The notes beneath the pieces were generated by a model. That model made no database searches and was not told the DNA's origin. It worked only from the letters and a program-made list of their open reading frames with translations. A DNA stretch of 64,000 nucleotides from Pyricularia pennisetigena (lineage: Eukaryota > Ascomycota > Sordariomycetes > Magnaporthales > Pyriculariaceae), in NCBI RefSeq assembly GCF_004337985.1, contig NW_021940918.1, forward strand, positions 3,875,285 to 3,939,284. The letters are read 5' to 3'. Of this stretch, positions 36,389-46,884 are shown in pieces. Every line of letters begins with the position of its first letter. Position 1 is the first letter of the stretch. The position numbers and the translations under genes were made by a program.

Positions 36389-36417
36389 NNNNNNNNNNNN
36401 NNNNNNNNNNNNNNNNN
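36389..36417. other. Assembly gap (29 N)
   Basis: A run of 29 N interrupts the sequence after GGGTGTGT. The true size and content are unknown; it lies in non-coding sequence upstream of the MFS permease gene. Confidence 0.98.
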
Positions 36418-36695
36418 CGTGCGGGGAAAATGCGACGAAAAGCTGGGGGGGTTTTGAGAGCCTATCCAGTTGGACTCGAGCATAAGCAGGGGATTTTCAA
36501 AAACCAGGCTTCAAGCTGCATGGTCTGCAGATCGTCGGTCTATCTCGCCCCGTGGGGGATGGCTGCCAATGCGACCATGATGGGCATCATAAGTACTGAC
36601 TTGTGCTTCCGACAAGGCACTCCGCAGTAGCAGCAGTGGGTGGTCGCTGCATGCTCTGCCATCATCTCGTCAGGGCTACAAACACCCACCACAAG

Positions 36696-38329
36696 ATGGC
36701 GGAAGCTCCAGGACCAGCATCAAAGCAGCAGCAGCAGGAGCAGGCGTCTCAGGACCATGTTGAGCATGTTGCAACAGCCGCAACAAAGCCCATAGCAGCT
36801 GTCGGCGCCACGGAGAACAATGACGACGTGGAAGAAGCACAAACCAGTCCCGCCGCCACAGCGCCGGAACCAGCAAAGAAATCGCTGTGGTGGGCGTGGG
36901 TGTACATGTTCGACTGGTACCCCAGGCACTATCCGGAAGAAGAGCGCAAGTTCCTCCGCAAGCTCGACTGTTTCCTGCTGACATTTACATGCGTCGCCTT
37001 CTTTCTCAAGTGGCTGGACCAGAGCAACATCAACAACGCGTACGTCTCGGGCATGAAGGAGGAGCTGGGGCTGTACGGCAACGAGTACTCGCTGTTTGGC
37101 GCCTTTTACAACGTCGGCTACATCATCTGCCAGGTGCCGGCCATGCTGATCCTGTCGCGGCCGAGGCTGTCGCGCTACTTCCTCCCGACCATGGAGGTGC
37201 TGTGGAGCATCCTGACCTTTGCGCAGTCCAGGCTGCGGTCGGCCGGCGACATCTACGGCACGAGGTTCCTCCTGGGGCTGCTCGAGACGCCCGTGGCGTC
37301 GGGCTCGCTCTTCATCATGAGCAGCTGGTACAAGCCCGAGGAGCTGTTCAAGCGGACGGGCGTCTGGTTCGTCAGCAACAACATCGGCGTCATCATGGGC
37401 GGTTACCTGCAGGCGGCGGCCTACACCAACCTCAACGGCGTGGGCGGCATGTCGGGCTGGAGGTGGCTGTTTGTCATGGACGGCTGCATCTCCCTGCCGC
37501 TCGCGGTGCTGGGCTACTTCATCTTCCCGGGCATGCCGGCCAGCAGCAGGCCGTGGTGGATGACCGAGGCGCAGCACGCCATGGGCCGGCGGAGGATGCG
37601 CGACGTCGGCGTCGAGGAGCCCAGGCGGCTTTCGCTCGAGACCTTCAAGACGCTGCTGGCCAAGCGGAGGTGGCAGTGGTACGGCCTGGGCGTGCTGGCC
37701 TACGTGCTGTTCCTGTCGAGCAGCTACCCGCACGGCCAGATGGCGCTGTGGCTCAAGGACCAGGCCGCCAAGCACGGGACGTACACGGTGCCGCAGATCA
37801 ACACCATCCCGACGGGCGCGCAGGGAGTGTCTGTGGTCACGGCCGTGCTGGCCACGTCCCTGTGCATGGTGTATCCGACGTGGGCGGTATTTACCGTCGT
37901 GCAGTGTTTGTTTTTGTTTGCGAATATCTTGTTGATGGTTTGGTACATCCCTGACGGGCTGAAATGTAAGTTTGTGTCATCCTGGGAGGGCGGGCGGAAC
38001 ACTATTGAAGTCATGAGTTGCTGGGATTGCTGGATCAGTGACTAAACTTAAATTTGTTTCTACTACTCCCCAGTCTTTGCCTACTACCTACTTGGCATCA
38101 GCGCAGCCATCACTCCGATCCTGGTACCGACTGTGAACTACTGGCTAAAGGATAGCGCAGGTATGTGCTGCTCACTCCCTGTCTTTCCGTTGACCATTTC
38201 CGACCAAACCCGCTGATACAATGACTTTTTTTTTTTTTTTTNGGTCCTCTGTCTGCTTGCTCGCCAGCTGCCGTGAATTCCCTTTTCCTTGCCGGGGTAC
38301 CTGTGCTTGCCTCTGCTTGGCTGTCCTGA
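36696..38329 (+). CDS. MFS permease, Dal5/allantoate-type, C-terminus apparently truncated
   Basis: The protein resembles the anion:cation symporter group of fungal MFS permeases (Dal5, Tna1, Fen2 type), which import allantoate, nicotinate, pantothenate and similar solutes; the substrate is not predictable. Exons 36696-37965, 38074-38160 and 38268-38329 join in frame to 472 aa. Visible blocks include [31 protein letters not shown] in the first helix (residues described in part), the [17 protein letters not shown] region and [17 protein letters not shown]. After KDSA, family members continue with an EARAF-type loop and two more helices. Here exon 3 encodes about 20 hydrophobic residues and stops. 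An N at 38242 in a poly-T stretch lies inside the preceding intron, so deletion or misassembly is possible. ATG at 36651 is an alternative start. Confidence 0.72.
38242..38242. other. Ambiguous base in poly-T intron
   Basis: A single N follows about 17 T (38225-38241) in intron 2 of the permease gene. Length and local content are uncertain at this point. Confidence 0.95.
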
Positions 38330-39168
38330 AAAAGGCGGGGGGTTGCCTTTTTGGCTTGACCGCTTGGGGGGATTGGGCCCACCGAGTGCGACGTGAAATG
38401 GCGTTGAATACGACTCTGCACACAGAGCCGAGGTGGTGTCGAGAAGCGATGCCGTAATTGCGATCTTGGGGAAATATGATGAGGATGAACACTTAATTAG
38501 GTGCTTTTCAGTAAGAGAGAAAGGAGCATTGATCAACGGGGGAAATTTGTTCAGCCACCTAGACGAAGAATCAGCGGTTTAAGCGGTTTTACTTTCTTCT
38601 GCATTGTACCTTTTGACGGGCTTTTTTTTTTCCTCCTCTCTCTCTCTCTACAGGTAGTCATTCTTGGGGTATTCAAAAGCTGCGGCTGAGATTATATTTG
38701 TTCCGAGACGGTGCTCTTTAGCGCCTAGCACCGTCTATGGACCTTGGTTCCAGGTTGCTGGATCACAGTTACCATTCCATACCCCAGGGATGTGCTCTTT
38801 AGTGCAATTTTGATCGACATTTATCCCGCAAGAGATGTTGTATCTGGTGCGTCTTCTTTCACGGCATCGGAGGCAAGCAATAGATTGTTGGCCATGGTGT
38901 TCTCCGAAGTCAAATCCAACATACCTACGACATTGAAAGTGGTGCACTGAAATAAAAAAAAACCCCTCCAAATATTTGAAGCCAACATTTCCGCACAGAT
39001 GCATGCATCATTTGACAAAGCCCCATTGAGGATGCAAAAAAAAAAAAAAAAAAAAAAGGCATAGCAAAGTATTTGCCTATAGTGTGCTAGCTAGGCATTC
39101 AGTCTTCTTTTAATGAGCATCCCAAAACATTGACCCCCGCCCCAAGGAAAGCCCATCAGGACAGCATC
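38330..39168. other. Spacer downstream of MFS permease gene
   Basis: About 840 bp with no recognised gene. I searched all frames for the missing final MFS helices and found none. An A22-type run lies near 39037-39057 and a CT repeat at 38637-38651. Confidence 0.5.
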
Positions 39169-41645
39169 ATGCCACCCCTCGCCGGCTTCACAGACAACCC
39201 CTGGCTTACACGGGCCGACTTCATAACCGGCACAACCGCGCTGCTCAAGCCCCTCCACCAATTCTTCTCGCCCTCCAACGCCCGCATCCGACTACCGCCC
39301 GCGACAGGCACGCACTTTGACGAGACGGCAGCCCAGCTCGAGGGTTTCGCGCGCCCGCTATGGGCCGTCGCCGCCCTCCTGCTGGGCAGCAGCAGCAGCA
39401 GCAGCAGCAGCCACACAAATCCGACCGAGGCCCCCGCGGATCTCGACTCGCTGCTGCGGCCGTGGATCGCCGGCCTCGCCGCCGGCACGGACCCGGAGCA
39501 CGCCGAGTACTGGGGCGCCATCTCGCCGACGGACCAGCGGATGGTCGAGGCTGAGATCGTCAGCTTCGCGCTGCTGGCCGCGCCCGAGGACCGGCTGTAC
39601 GGGGCGCTGGACGCGCGCGCGCGGGCCAACGTCGCGCGCTGGCTGCGCGGCATGGTCGGGAAGCCCATGCCGCTCAACAACTGGCGCTGGTTCCGCGTGC
39701 TGTCGGAGCTGGCGCTCCTCAAGGTCTGCGGCGTCGTCGGCGACGAGGCGGAGCTGCTCCGCGCCGAGATGCAGGCCGACCTGGCCGTGCTGGATGGCTT
39801 CTACCTCGGCGGCGGCTGGACCGCCGACGGGCCCTGGCTGCCTGCCGGAGCGGAGCGCGAGCGCAGGGGCGGGCGCAGGAGGGTCGATGAGCAGGTCGGT
39901 GCCGGCAGGCAGGTGGATTACTACTCGGGTAGCTTTGCCATCCAGTTCAGCCAGCTGCTCTATGTGAAGTTCGCGGCGGATCTCGACCCGGAGAGGGCAG
40001 AGATGTATAGGCGGCAGGCGCGGGACTTTGGGAGGGAGTTTTGGCGGTACTTTGACGCCGATGGTAGGTGGACAGGACAGGACAGGAGCCGCCCCCCACC
40101 CGGTTGAAAGGTGTTGGGGCTGGTAGTGTTCGGAAAACTAACTATAGGCTATTTTGTGTGCACAGGTGCGGCGATCCCCTTTGGAAGGTCCCTGACGTAC
40201 CGGTTCGCGTGCGGTGGCTTCTTTGCCGCCCTCGCACTCGCCGACGTCCCCGACATGCCTGCACCGCTCGACAGCCCAGGCGCCATCAAGGGATTCCTGC
40301 TCAGGCACCTGAGGTGGTGGTCCCGGAATTCCGCAGACATTTTCGACTCGACGGGGACGTTGAATATCGGCTGGCTGTATCCGTGAGCGGCCCTTTCTGT
40401 CCCCTCTTGTTTTTCTGTTTAAAACAAATCAAAATACTACACAAAGCCGGATGTACTGACCCCAAAGCCAACTGATGAAACGGAAACAAAAAAAAAAAAA
40501 AAAACAACCACCACAGCAACGCCTTCATGTGCGAGGACTACAACTCCCCCCAGTCGCCGTACTGGGCGCTCAAGACCCTGATTGCCGTCGCCCTCCCCTC
40601 CTCGGATCCGTTTTGGCTTGCCGACGAGGCCGCCTTCCCGTCGGAAATGGTCACGCGGCAGCCCGTGCAGGCGATCCCGGCCCCCGGGCAGATCCTGTGC
40701 AACCACCACGGGGGAAACCACCACTTCCTTCTGTCGGCGGCGCAGTTCGTCGCGTGGCCCATGAAAGCCACGCAGGCCAAGTACTGCAAGTTTGCCTACT
40801 CCTCGGCGTTTGCCTTTTCGGTCCCCACGGGCCCGCTGATCCAGCAGCTCGCGCCCGACAGCTGCCTGGCGCTGAGCAGGGATGCCGGGGAGAGCTGGGC
40901 GGTCAAGTGGCGGTGGTGCAGCGAGGGGGAGCTGGTGAAGGGGGTGGTGGAGAGCACGGGGGCCGGGCGGGATGAGGAGGTCGTGGCTGCGACGGTGGAG
41001 TGGTGGCCCTGGGGGGACCTGTGCGTCAGGGTCAGGACGACGCTGGTGCCGCCGACGGGAAGGTGGCCCGACTGGCACGTCAGGGTGCACGAGGTGTTTG
41101 TGGACGATGCGGGCTTGCTCCGGGACGGGTTGAGGACCGTCGAGGGTGGGTTCGCCATCGGGAACAGGAGAGCGAATGACGGCAAACACGTCCCTGATCT
41201 GGAGAAGCTGGGCCGTGACGCCGAGCTCGGGACCGCCGAAGGGATCCTCCGGGTCCAGGATGGAGTCTTGGTGCTTGCCGGCGCAGGGGCCAGTGGGATC
41301 CGGACCGAGACGCTGCTGAGCGGGAACAGGACGAGATGCTACCCGCTCAAGCCCGACTCCAACACGAACCTGGCGTGCCAGCGGACCATGATCCCAGTGG
41401 TGGACCACGACATTGACGTCGAAGTCGAGGCGTCAGCAAGCCGGGAATCCGTCGCCGTATTGGTCACCAAGGTGTTTGCCATCTCCTCAAAGGCGAACGG
41501 TGGAAGGAAGCTAACGGGCAAGTCGTTGAATGAGAGATGGGAGGATGTACCGGAGTGGTCTGGCATGAAGTTCGAAAAGATGAATCAGACGTTACTGAAG
41601 GGCCTAGTTCCCTGCATGGACGGCCAATTGGCGTTGGCTGCGTAG
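39169..41645 (+). CDS. DUF2264 family protein
   Basis: Exons 39169-40063, 40166-40382 and 40517-41645 give 746 aa matching the DUF2264 layout. The N-terminal (alpha/alpha)-barrel-like half carries the motifs [35 protein letters not shown] and [18 protein letters not shown]; the barrel continues through [12 protein letters not shown] and [16 protein letters not shown] beta-rich C-terminal half follows. These aromatic-rich motifs suggest a carbohydrate-active enzyme. As far as I recall, some DUF2264 proteins are placed in a glycoside hydrolase family acting on glucuronides, so hydrolysis of uronic-acid sugars is a possibility, not a conclusion. There is no obvious signal peptide. A Ser8 run lies near residue 76. 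The frame before ATG 39169 opens only with TTG. Confidence 0.88.
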
Positions 41646-41967
41646 GGCGCAACTTTTTTTTTTTTTTTTTTTTTCCGCAGGTGAAGCATCAAAACAAAGA
41701 CCATTGGGTCCCTGTGAATTTTTCAATAGAGAATGTATTTTTTTCTGATGACAACATCAACTTGTGGCTATCCTCAGGGGTATCTTTAATAGACGCTCAT
41801 GCCAGCAAAACATGACCTCGGCAAGCACCGGAAACACTATCAGTTCTCGCTGCTTGAGAGCAACAAAATAACAAAGAAAGAAAGACATAAAAAGCAGAGC
41901 AACAAAACAATCTCCATAAAAAAAAAAAAAACAACATGTCGTAAAAAAGTCATATCCTTTAGTAGCC
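41646..41967. other. Convergent 3' spacer with T21 run
   Basis: These 322 bp separate two converging stop codons. A T run of about 21 at 41654-41675 follows the DUF2264 stop, and an A14 run lies near 41919-41932. Confidence 0.45.
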
Positions 41968-42606
41968 CTACTGGTTGGGCTTGGGCGCAGGGGCTCCACC
42001 GTACTGGGGCTGCTGGTTGTAGCTAGTCTGCGGGCTGTAGCCGGTCTCGACGTTGTTCTTGCCCATCATCTGGTGGCTCTCGATGGGGCTGGGCAGCTTG
42101 CCGGTGCGCCACTGGTGGAAGACGATGGAGGCGTAGACGAGGAGGCCGGCGAAGGAAAGCAAGACGATGACGTTGATGGCAATGGAGGTCCCGCTCCTGG
42201 CGCCCATCATGCTCAGGATGAAGCTGACGAGCCAGAAGAGCGTCTGGAAGACGTTGACGCCCAGGAAGAACTTGGGCGTCAGGGTGCGGCGGGTGCGCTT
42301 GACGATGCAGACGACGTCGCCGAGCAGGCAGAGGGCGATGAAGACCATCTGCACCGACAGGATGGCGATGATGACGCCGAGGGCCTGCTGGGCGTTGTAG
42401 TCCGACTTGAGCTCGTCGAGCTCCCTCTGGACGTCGTTCAGCTCGTTGCTGTACTTGTCGCGGCGGTTGTTGATGTACGCAAAGGCTCCGATCATCAGCG
42501 CCAGCAGGCCGATGTTAACCACCATGATGATTATCCTAATCACCCAAAATGGGACTAGGACGCGCTTGAGGAAGGGCGAGTGCTCGCCGATGTTGTGGTG
42601 TGCCAT
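41968..42606 (-). CDS. Four-helix membrane protein, MARVEL-like
   Basis: This intronless 212-aa protein has four predicted transmembrane segments at about 18-44, 74-100, 112-135 and 140-163. A charged, coiled-coil-like segment (RRDKYSNELNDVQRELDELKSDY) lies between helices 1 and 2. The Pro/Gln/Tyr-rich cytoplasmic tail has GYSPQ and QPQYGG. The arrangement is like fungal MARVEL-domain or Sur7-type plasma-membrane proteins, but no diagnostic motif decides, so the family name is tentative. ATG at 42606 has CACCATCGACCATGGC-type context on the minus strand. It is divergent from the SET gene across 1.1 kb. Confidence 0.75.
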   Translation of the reverse strand: MAHHNIGEHSPFLKRVLVPFWVIRIIIMVVNIGLLALMIGAFAYINNRRDKYSNELNDVQRELDELKSDYNAQQALGVIIAILSVQMVFIALCLLGDVVCIVKRTRRTLTPKFFLGVNVFQTLFWLVSFILSMMGARSGTSIAINVIVLLSFAGLLVYASIVFHQWRTGKLPSPIESHQMMGKNNVETGYSPQTSYNQQPQYGGAPAPKPNQ

Positions 42607-43688
42607 GGTCGATGGATTGTGTAGGCGCTGAACTAGATGCGAACTGGGGAATTAAACTGATTAATGAAACTCATATACGAATGACTGTTGTTCGCTAAAT
42701 GTCGATGGGAACAAAGGATCAACCCCAAATCGTGGCAAACATCATTCCGGAAGGAAACCGAATTATATATTTTGAATTCCAAGCGACCACGCCAACTTGT
42801 TTAAACTAAATTGCACAGCCTGGCAATGCAACCGCCAAGGAACCACCAACTGATTTTTGTCTTTGTCCCGGATGCCTCTCTCGTTTGCGCTTGTCACGTC
42901 AGCCCAGTCCACTCAAAAAAAAAACAAGGGTATGGCTGACCTATTCCCGGATCGGAAGTAGGTAGCCAAGCAAAGCGCCCCCCTGTATCAAGCAAGGTCT
43001 CAGGGGTGTCCGTGGACCCCCCTTTGCTTTTTTTAACCCAGTTAAACATCAAAGCCCTGCGGCGCAGTAGGAATAAATTCCTTTTGGTTTTGTGGTAGCT
43101 CTGACCACGAAATGTGGATTAAAAAAATCTCCCAGCTAATCTAGCCTTCCATCAATCTGTGGCTGATTGGCTCAGCCCAGAAAAGGATGCGCCCCGTGTG
43201 GATATGTTCGCGGGCCAAGTTTGAGGCAATGTTGGGCGTGGCGCTCTTGGCGGTGTCGCGTCCAGCTAGACGAGCAGCATAAACCACAGGATGTTCTCAC
43301 CTAAGCGCGCCACAAATGAGACTTGTACTAACGAGAAATCTCTGGGACTCTGGGACTCTGAAACTCTTGCATTTTGTGCAGAGACAAGCTACCATGGTAC
43401 TGTACTGCACAGTACATAGTACATACTTCCAAGGATTATCTATTATGGTAAACTCTTCCTGCATTAGGTGTCGTGATAAGTGACAACAAGGTTGAGCGCG
43501 GAATCATAAAACTTTAATCATGAATTGACAGCCTGATTTTACTGTGGGGGTTTCACTGGGCTCCACTTTGGCCACACCAAGCGCGCGCCACTGTACAACA
43601 CCCTGTTGATTTTTTTTTTTTTTTTACATTCTCCACACCCCACCTTAGCATCCTTCTGTACATAGCATATACTTTTCTGGCCCTCACG
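42607..43688. promoter_or_regulatory. Divergent spacer between membrane protein and SET gene
   Basis: This 1.1 kb spacer has no recognised gene. A near-palindromic GTACTGTACTGCACAGTACATAGTAC cluster at about 43399-43424 is AGTAC-rich, and a T15 run at 43610-43624 precedes the SET start by about 65 nt. Confidence 0.45.
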
Positions 43689-45197
43689 ATGAGTGCCACC
43701 CATGACAACCGTTTTACGGCACTGGTCGAATGGAATAAAGCCAACGGCGGGCAATTAAACCCTGCAGTCGAAGTCTATAATGATCCCATCACTAATGTGT
43801 CGCTCCGGGCCAAGGAGCCGGTTACCCTGGACGCGGATGGTCACTGCGCCATAGTGAGCTGCCCCCTGTCCACCACCCTCTCCGTCCTCAACGCCTTGAC
43901 GGGAAGTCCACTGTCGATATCGACCTCTGGAGACAATGGATCCTCGCAAGAGTCACCACCAGCATTCCCAGACCACTTCCTCCAAAATGTCCCCCCGCAC
44001 GTCGTCAGCCGCTTCTTCCTGATCCAGCAGTACCTCCTTGGCCCCAAATCACACTGGCACCCCTACATCGCCTCCCTCCCGCAACCAGAACACCTTGCTT
44101 CCTGGAACCTGCCCCCCTTTTGGCCCGATGAGGATGCTTCTGTGCTGGCTGGGACCAACGCCGGCGTCGCGGCCGACGAGATGGCCGACCTCGCGGGCCG
44201 GGAGTCCAAGCAGGGTCGGCGGGCGCTGAGGGACTCGGGCCTCGAGAACTGGAGGGAGTACAGCCCGCTGCTGTACCGCTGGGCTTACTGCATCTTTACC
44301 AGCCGGAGCTTCCGGCCCAGTTTGGTAGTTCCTCCCGCGGTCTGGGAATCGTTGAAGAGGGAGCATGCAAAGTACCTAGACGGGTGTGAGATGGACGACT
44401 TTTCCATCTTGATGCCATTGTTTGATATTGCGAACCACGATCCCCTGGTCCAAGCTACCTGGGACAGCGAATCTTTGCCCGGCGAATGTAGGCTCTTGGT
44501 CAATGGCCGAAGCCGGCAAGGCTACAAACCAGGCGAGCAGATCTTCAACAACTACGGGCTCAAGACCAACAGCGAGCTGCTGGTGGCCTATGGCTTTGTG
44601 CTGCCCGAGTCGGATGATCTGCACAATGATTACGTCCACGTGCGGCTACAGACTCAAAGCCCCGATGATGGAACGACGGAGAAAAGACCGACCAAACCTC
44701 GCGACTTCCTCATATCCCTGGATCCACTGTCCAGCCACAGGTCGGTAGTTGGCCGTGCGCGGCAGTGGATTCACGACCGGCAGGGGCTCAGGAGGGACTT
44801 TGCGCACTGCCAAGACGCACTCTTGTGGCTCTTTTGCGAGGCCTATCTGCGTGAACAGGGGCTGGATCACGTTGCGAAAGTAGCTCGTCTCGCTGCTATC
44901 CTCGCAGATCCGTCGCCAGCAGAACACGAAGAGTTGATAGAATCGCTCCGCGAATTCCTCCTCAACAAGCTACAGTCCGACTACGTCAAGATATCGGCCG
45001 AAGGCTGCGAAGCCATGGAGACACTGTTGGCCGAATGCGATGGCGCCGACGAAGCCGAGGGTTCCATCAGCGACAATCAAGCTCTGGCGATACGGTACCT
45101 GCAGGCCGTCGTGCGGGTGATGCAGAATGCCATGGTGGCCCTCGATCCGACCATATCATTCCAGCATGCGCCAGAGGATGGGGAGGGCGAAGATTAA
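43689..45197 (+). CDS. SET-domain lysine methyltransferase (SETD6/Rkm-like)
   Basis: An intronless 502-aa protein of the group that includes Rubisco large-subunit methyltransferase, SETD3/SETD6 and yeast Rkm enzymes, which methylate non-histone substrates such as ribosomal proteins. The split SET domain is visible: an N-terminal block (NGGQLNPAVEV), a long insertion with SHWHPYIASLP and FWPDED, then LFDIANHDP with N249-H250 for cofactor binding, and FNNYGLKTNSELLVAYGF with the catalytic-pocket Tyr289. A helical C-terminal substrate-binding region follows. Its tail is acidic. The substrate is unknown. ATG at 43689 has ACGATGA context. Confidence 0.88.
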   Translation: MSATHDNRFTALVEWNKANGGQLNPAVEVYNDPITNVSLRAKEPVTLDADGHCAIVSCPLSTTLSVLNALTGSPLSISTSGDNGSSQESPPAFPDHFLQNVPPHVVSRFFLIQQYLLGPKSHWHPYIASLPQPEHLASWNLPPFWPDEDASVLAGTNAGVAADEMADLAGRESKQGRRALRDSGLENWREYSPLLYRWAYCIFTSRSFRPSLVVPPAVWESLKREHAKYLDGCEMDDFSILMPLFDIANHDPLVQATWDSESLPGECRLLVNGRSRQGYKPGEQIFNNYGLKTNSELLVAYGFVLPESDDLHNDYVHVRLQTQSPDDGTTEKRPTKPRDFLISLDPLSSHRSVVGRARQWIHDRQGLRRDFAHCQDALLWLFCEAYLREQGLDHVAKVARLAAILADPSPAEHEELIESLREFLLNKLQSDYVKISAEGCEAMETLLAECDGADEAEGSISDNQALAIRYLQAVVRVMQNAMVALDPTISFQHAPEDGEGED

Positions 45198-45672
45198 GGC
45201 AGGAGTGGGACGAGTACAACAATGATATGAGAATGGAGTGGACCAAACCTAACGACAATTCGACATGAAGAAAAAGATAACTGTACACAACAATAAGTCT
45301 CGTAAGTGGACTAGACTCTTTGAATTCCTCGCCTGGTCTTATACGGCCCTTTTCGACTTTGTAGGACGACTTCCTTTTTTTTATGGCAAAGACTGGAGCA
45401 AGAGAAAAGAGAACGCTCGTTCCCATTTTCCACAAGGGCCAAGCTTCTGGAACGGAAACCCACCGGGGAAGCAGTCTCCCGTCTCCATGATGGGCTCTTG
45501 TGCGTTCTTTCCCTTCCCTAGCGTCGTATGAAATTCGGGAAAAAATCTCACCTTGAGCTCAGATCCCAGGGAAAAAAAAAGTGATTTTGCCACCTGCCGT
45601 TTGCTATAACCCCTCTAGCCGTTCCTCCTTCTTATTTGCTCATGGAATGGTCAACTACCAACCAACCAAGCA

Positions 45673-45762
45673 TCCGACGTAGTGCAGAGGTTAGCATATC
45701 AGGTTTTCAGCACATCTCTGAAAAGCGCCCTGAAGACCCGAGTTCGAACCTCGGCGCCGGAG
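45673..45762 (+). tRNA. tRNA-Glu(UUC) with 18-nt intron
   Basis: The acceptor stem is TCCGACG/CGCCGGA with one A-C mismatch and discriminator G. The D stem is GTGC/GCAT with a GG loop, the anticodon stem TCAGG/CCTGA, and the T arm CCGAG-TTCGAAC-CTCGG. The loop reads TT-TTC-A, giving anticodon UUC for glutamate. An 18-nt intron (45710-45727) follows the base 3' of the anticodon, the canonical position. The 5' end and T arm resemble other fungal tRNA-Glu genes. A short CTTTT follows at about 45768, a Pol III stop signal. Confidence 0.9.
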
Positions 45763-46851
45763 TTAATCTTTTGGCAATGTTGTAGAACTTTTAGGCTGTT
45801 TTTCTGCCATCTGGCATACCTTGTTTTTTTATGGTTACGTAAATATGTAGAAATTAAGGAAAGTATATAGGAATCAGAGTACATTTGACCATTTCTTCTT
45901 CTCGTTTACCATGTTGAACAATGTCCGACACGTACCCGGTATGCCCTGACCATTCCCTTTTGGGTGAGGTAGGTATGTACCCATTTACCTGCTCAGGTTC
46001 CGTAGATCATGCATTCCTGCGCGAATAGTCTCCAAGTTCTAGGTCCTTGGTTGTTGTAATAAATTAACGGATTTCTGAATGGATGCTGGGCCAGAGGTGT
46101 CAAGATCAAGCCCGCCATGACAAGTAAGCTCGCCCGTAATCACTTTGAGAGCGTTCCCTCCTTGATATGTGTTTCCAAGTTCAGTTTTGTCCCGCCGTGA
46201 TAGCCTCAAAGCAGATTCAAAACCAAATGCATCCAAAAGGCAAGGGATGTTGTCACTATCTGTGCAACTGGTCAAAGAAATAAATTCAGTACTCTAGCAA
46301 TATTTTGTTGCAATTAAGGTCCCCGGTCCATCCCGAACTCTTAGATCTACAAAGTAGTCGTTGCTTCAGTGACCGTCGAACCGGCAGTTGACGTCCAGGT
46401 TGATCACCTCTGATGTTAAATGTCAAGGGTCTTGCCGTCGTTGTACCCTAGACGCATGTTGTAGAATGACGTAAGGTAAGCCGAGCTGGAATCGCGAACT
46501 TTTTGGTTGCAGGGGAGGTGGTAAATCCCGCACAAGCAAACACACCTTGGTGTTGAAGTGCAAGCTTACCGAGAATTTTAACTGGGTAAATTAGTCTAGC
46601 AGTAGCAGTAATTGTCTGCTGTCTGACCTACTTGGGTTCCACATTCCAGGGGGTGGGCGGCAATTATCCCACCGAATCCTACCGTAAACATAAGCTTATC
46701 GCAGGCACCCATTTTCCAAAACAAAAACGCCACAATTTTCCAATCCTCAGTTTGCTTCTGCTCGTGATCTGAGAATATCTATGCCTACTTGACATACCGA
46801 CACAGTGTACCAAGGCAGTATTTGCATTTCCCCCAAGGCACACAAGAAAAG

Positions 46852-46881
<30 letters not shown>
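46852..46881. repeat. Poly-A run of 30 in leader
   Basis: Thirty A in a row end 3 nt before the ATG at 46885, so a transcript starting upstream would have a poly-A leader. Confidence 0.9.
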
Positions 46882-46883
<2 letters not shown>

Positions 46884-46884
46884 A

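Larger units (their letters stand above)
35663..36695. other. Spacer with assembly gap and hairpins
   Basis: This 1 kb has no recognised gene. It includes the two perfect hairpins at 36143-36219 and an assembly gap of N at 36389-36417. The first part is the 3' UTR of the Rab gene, with a T10 run near 35686. Confidence 0.5.
45198..46884. other. Spacer containing tRNA-Glu
   Basis: Apart from the tRNA at 45673-45762 I support no gene. Minus-strand fragments near 46350-46500 and 46039-46275 look faintly protein-like but have no consistent reading frame. A 30-A tract (46852-46881) ends 3 nt before the next start codon. Confidence 0.45.

Noticed and set aside
36887..37954. Long Arg/Gly-rich plus-strand frame
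   Set aside because: It is a shifted-frame shadow of the GC-rich MFS permease exon.
46039..46500. Minus-strand protein-like fragments
   Set aside because: Short stretches read plausibly, but stops and missing splice sites prevent a model; chance is as likely as a decayed gene.
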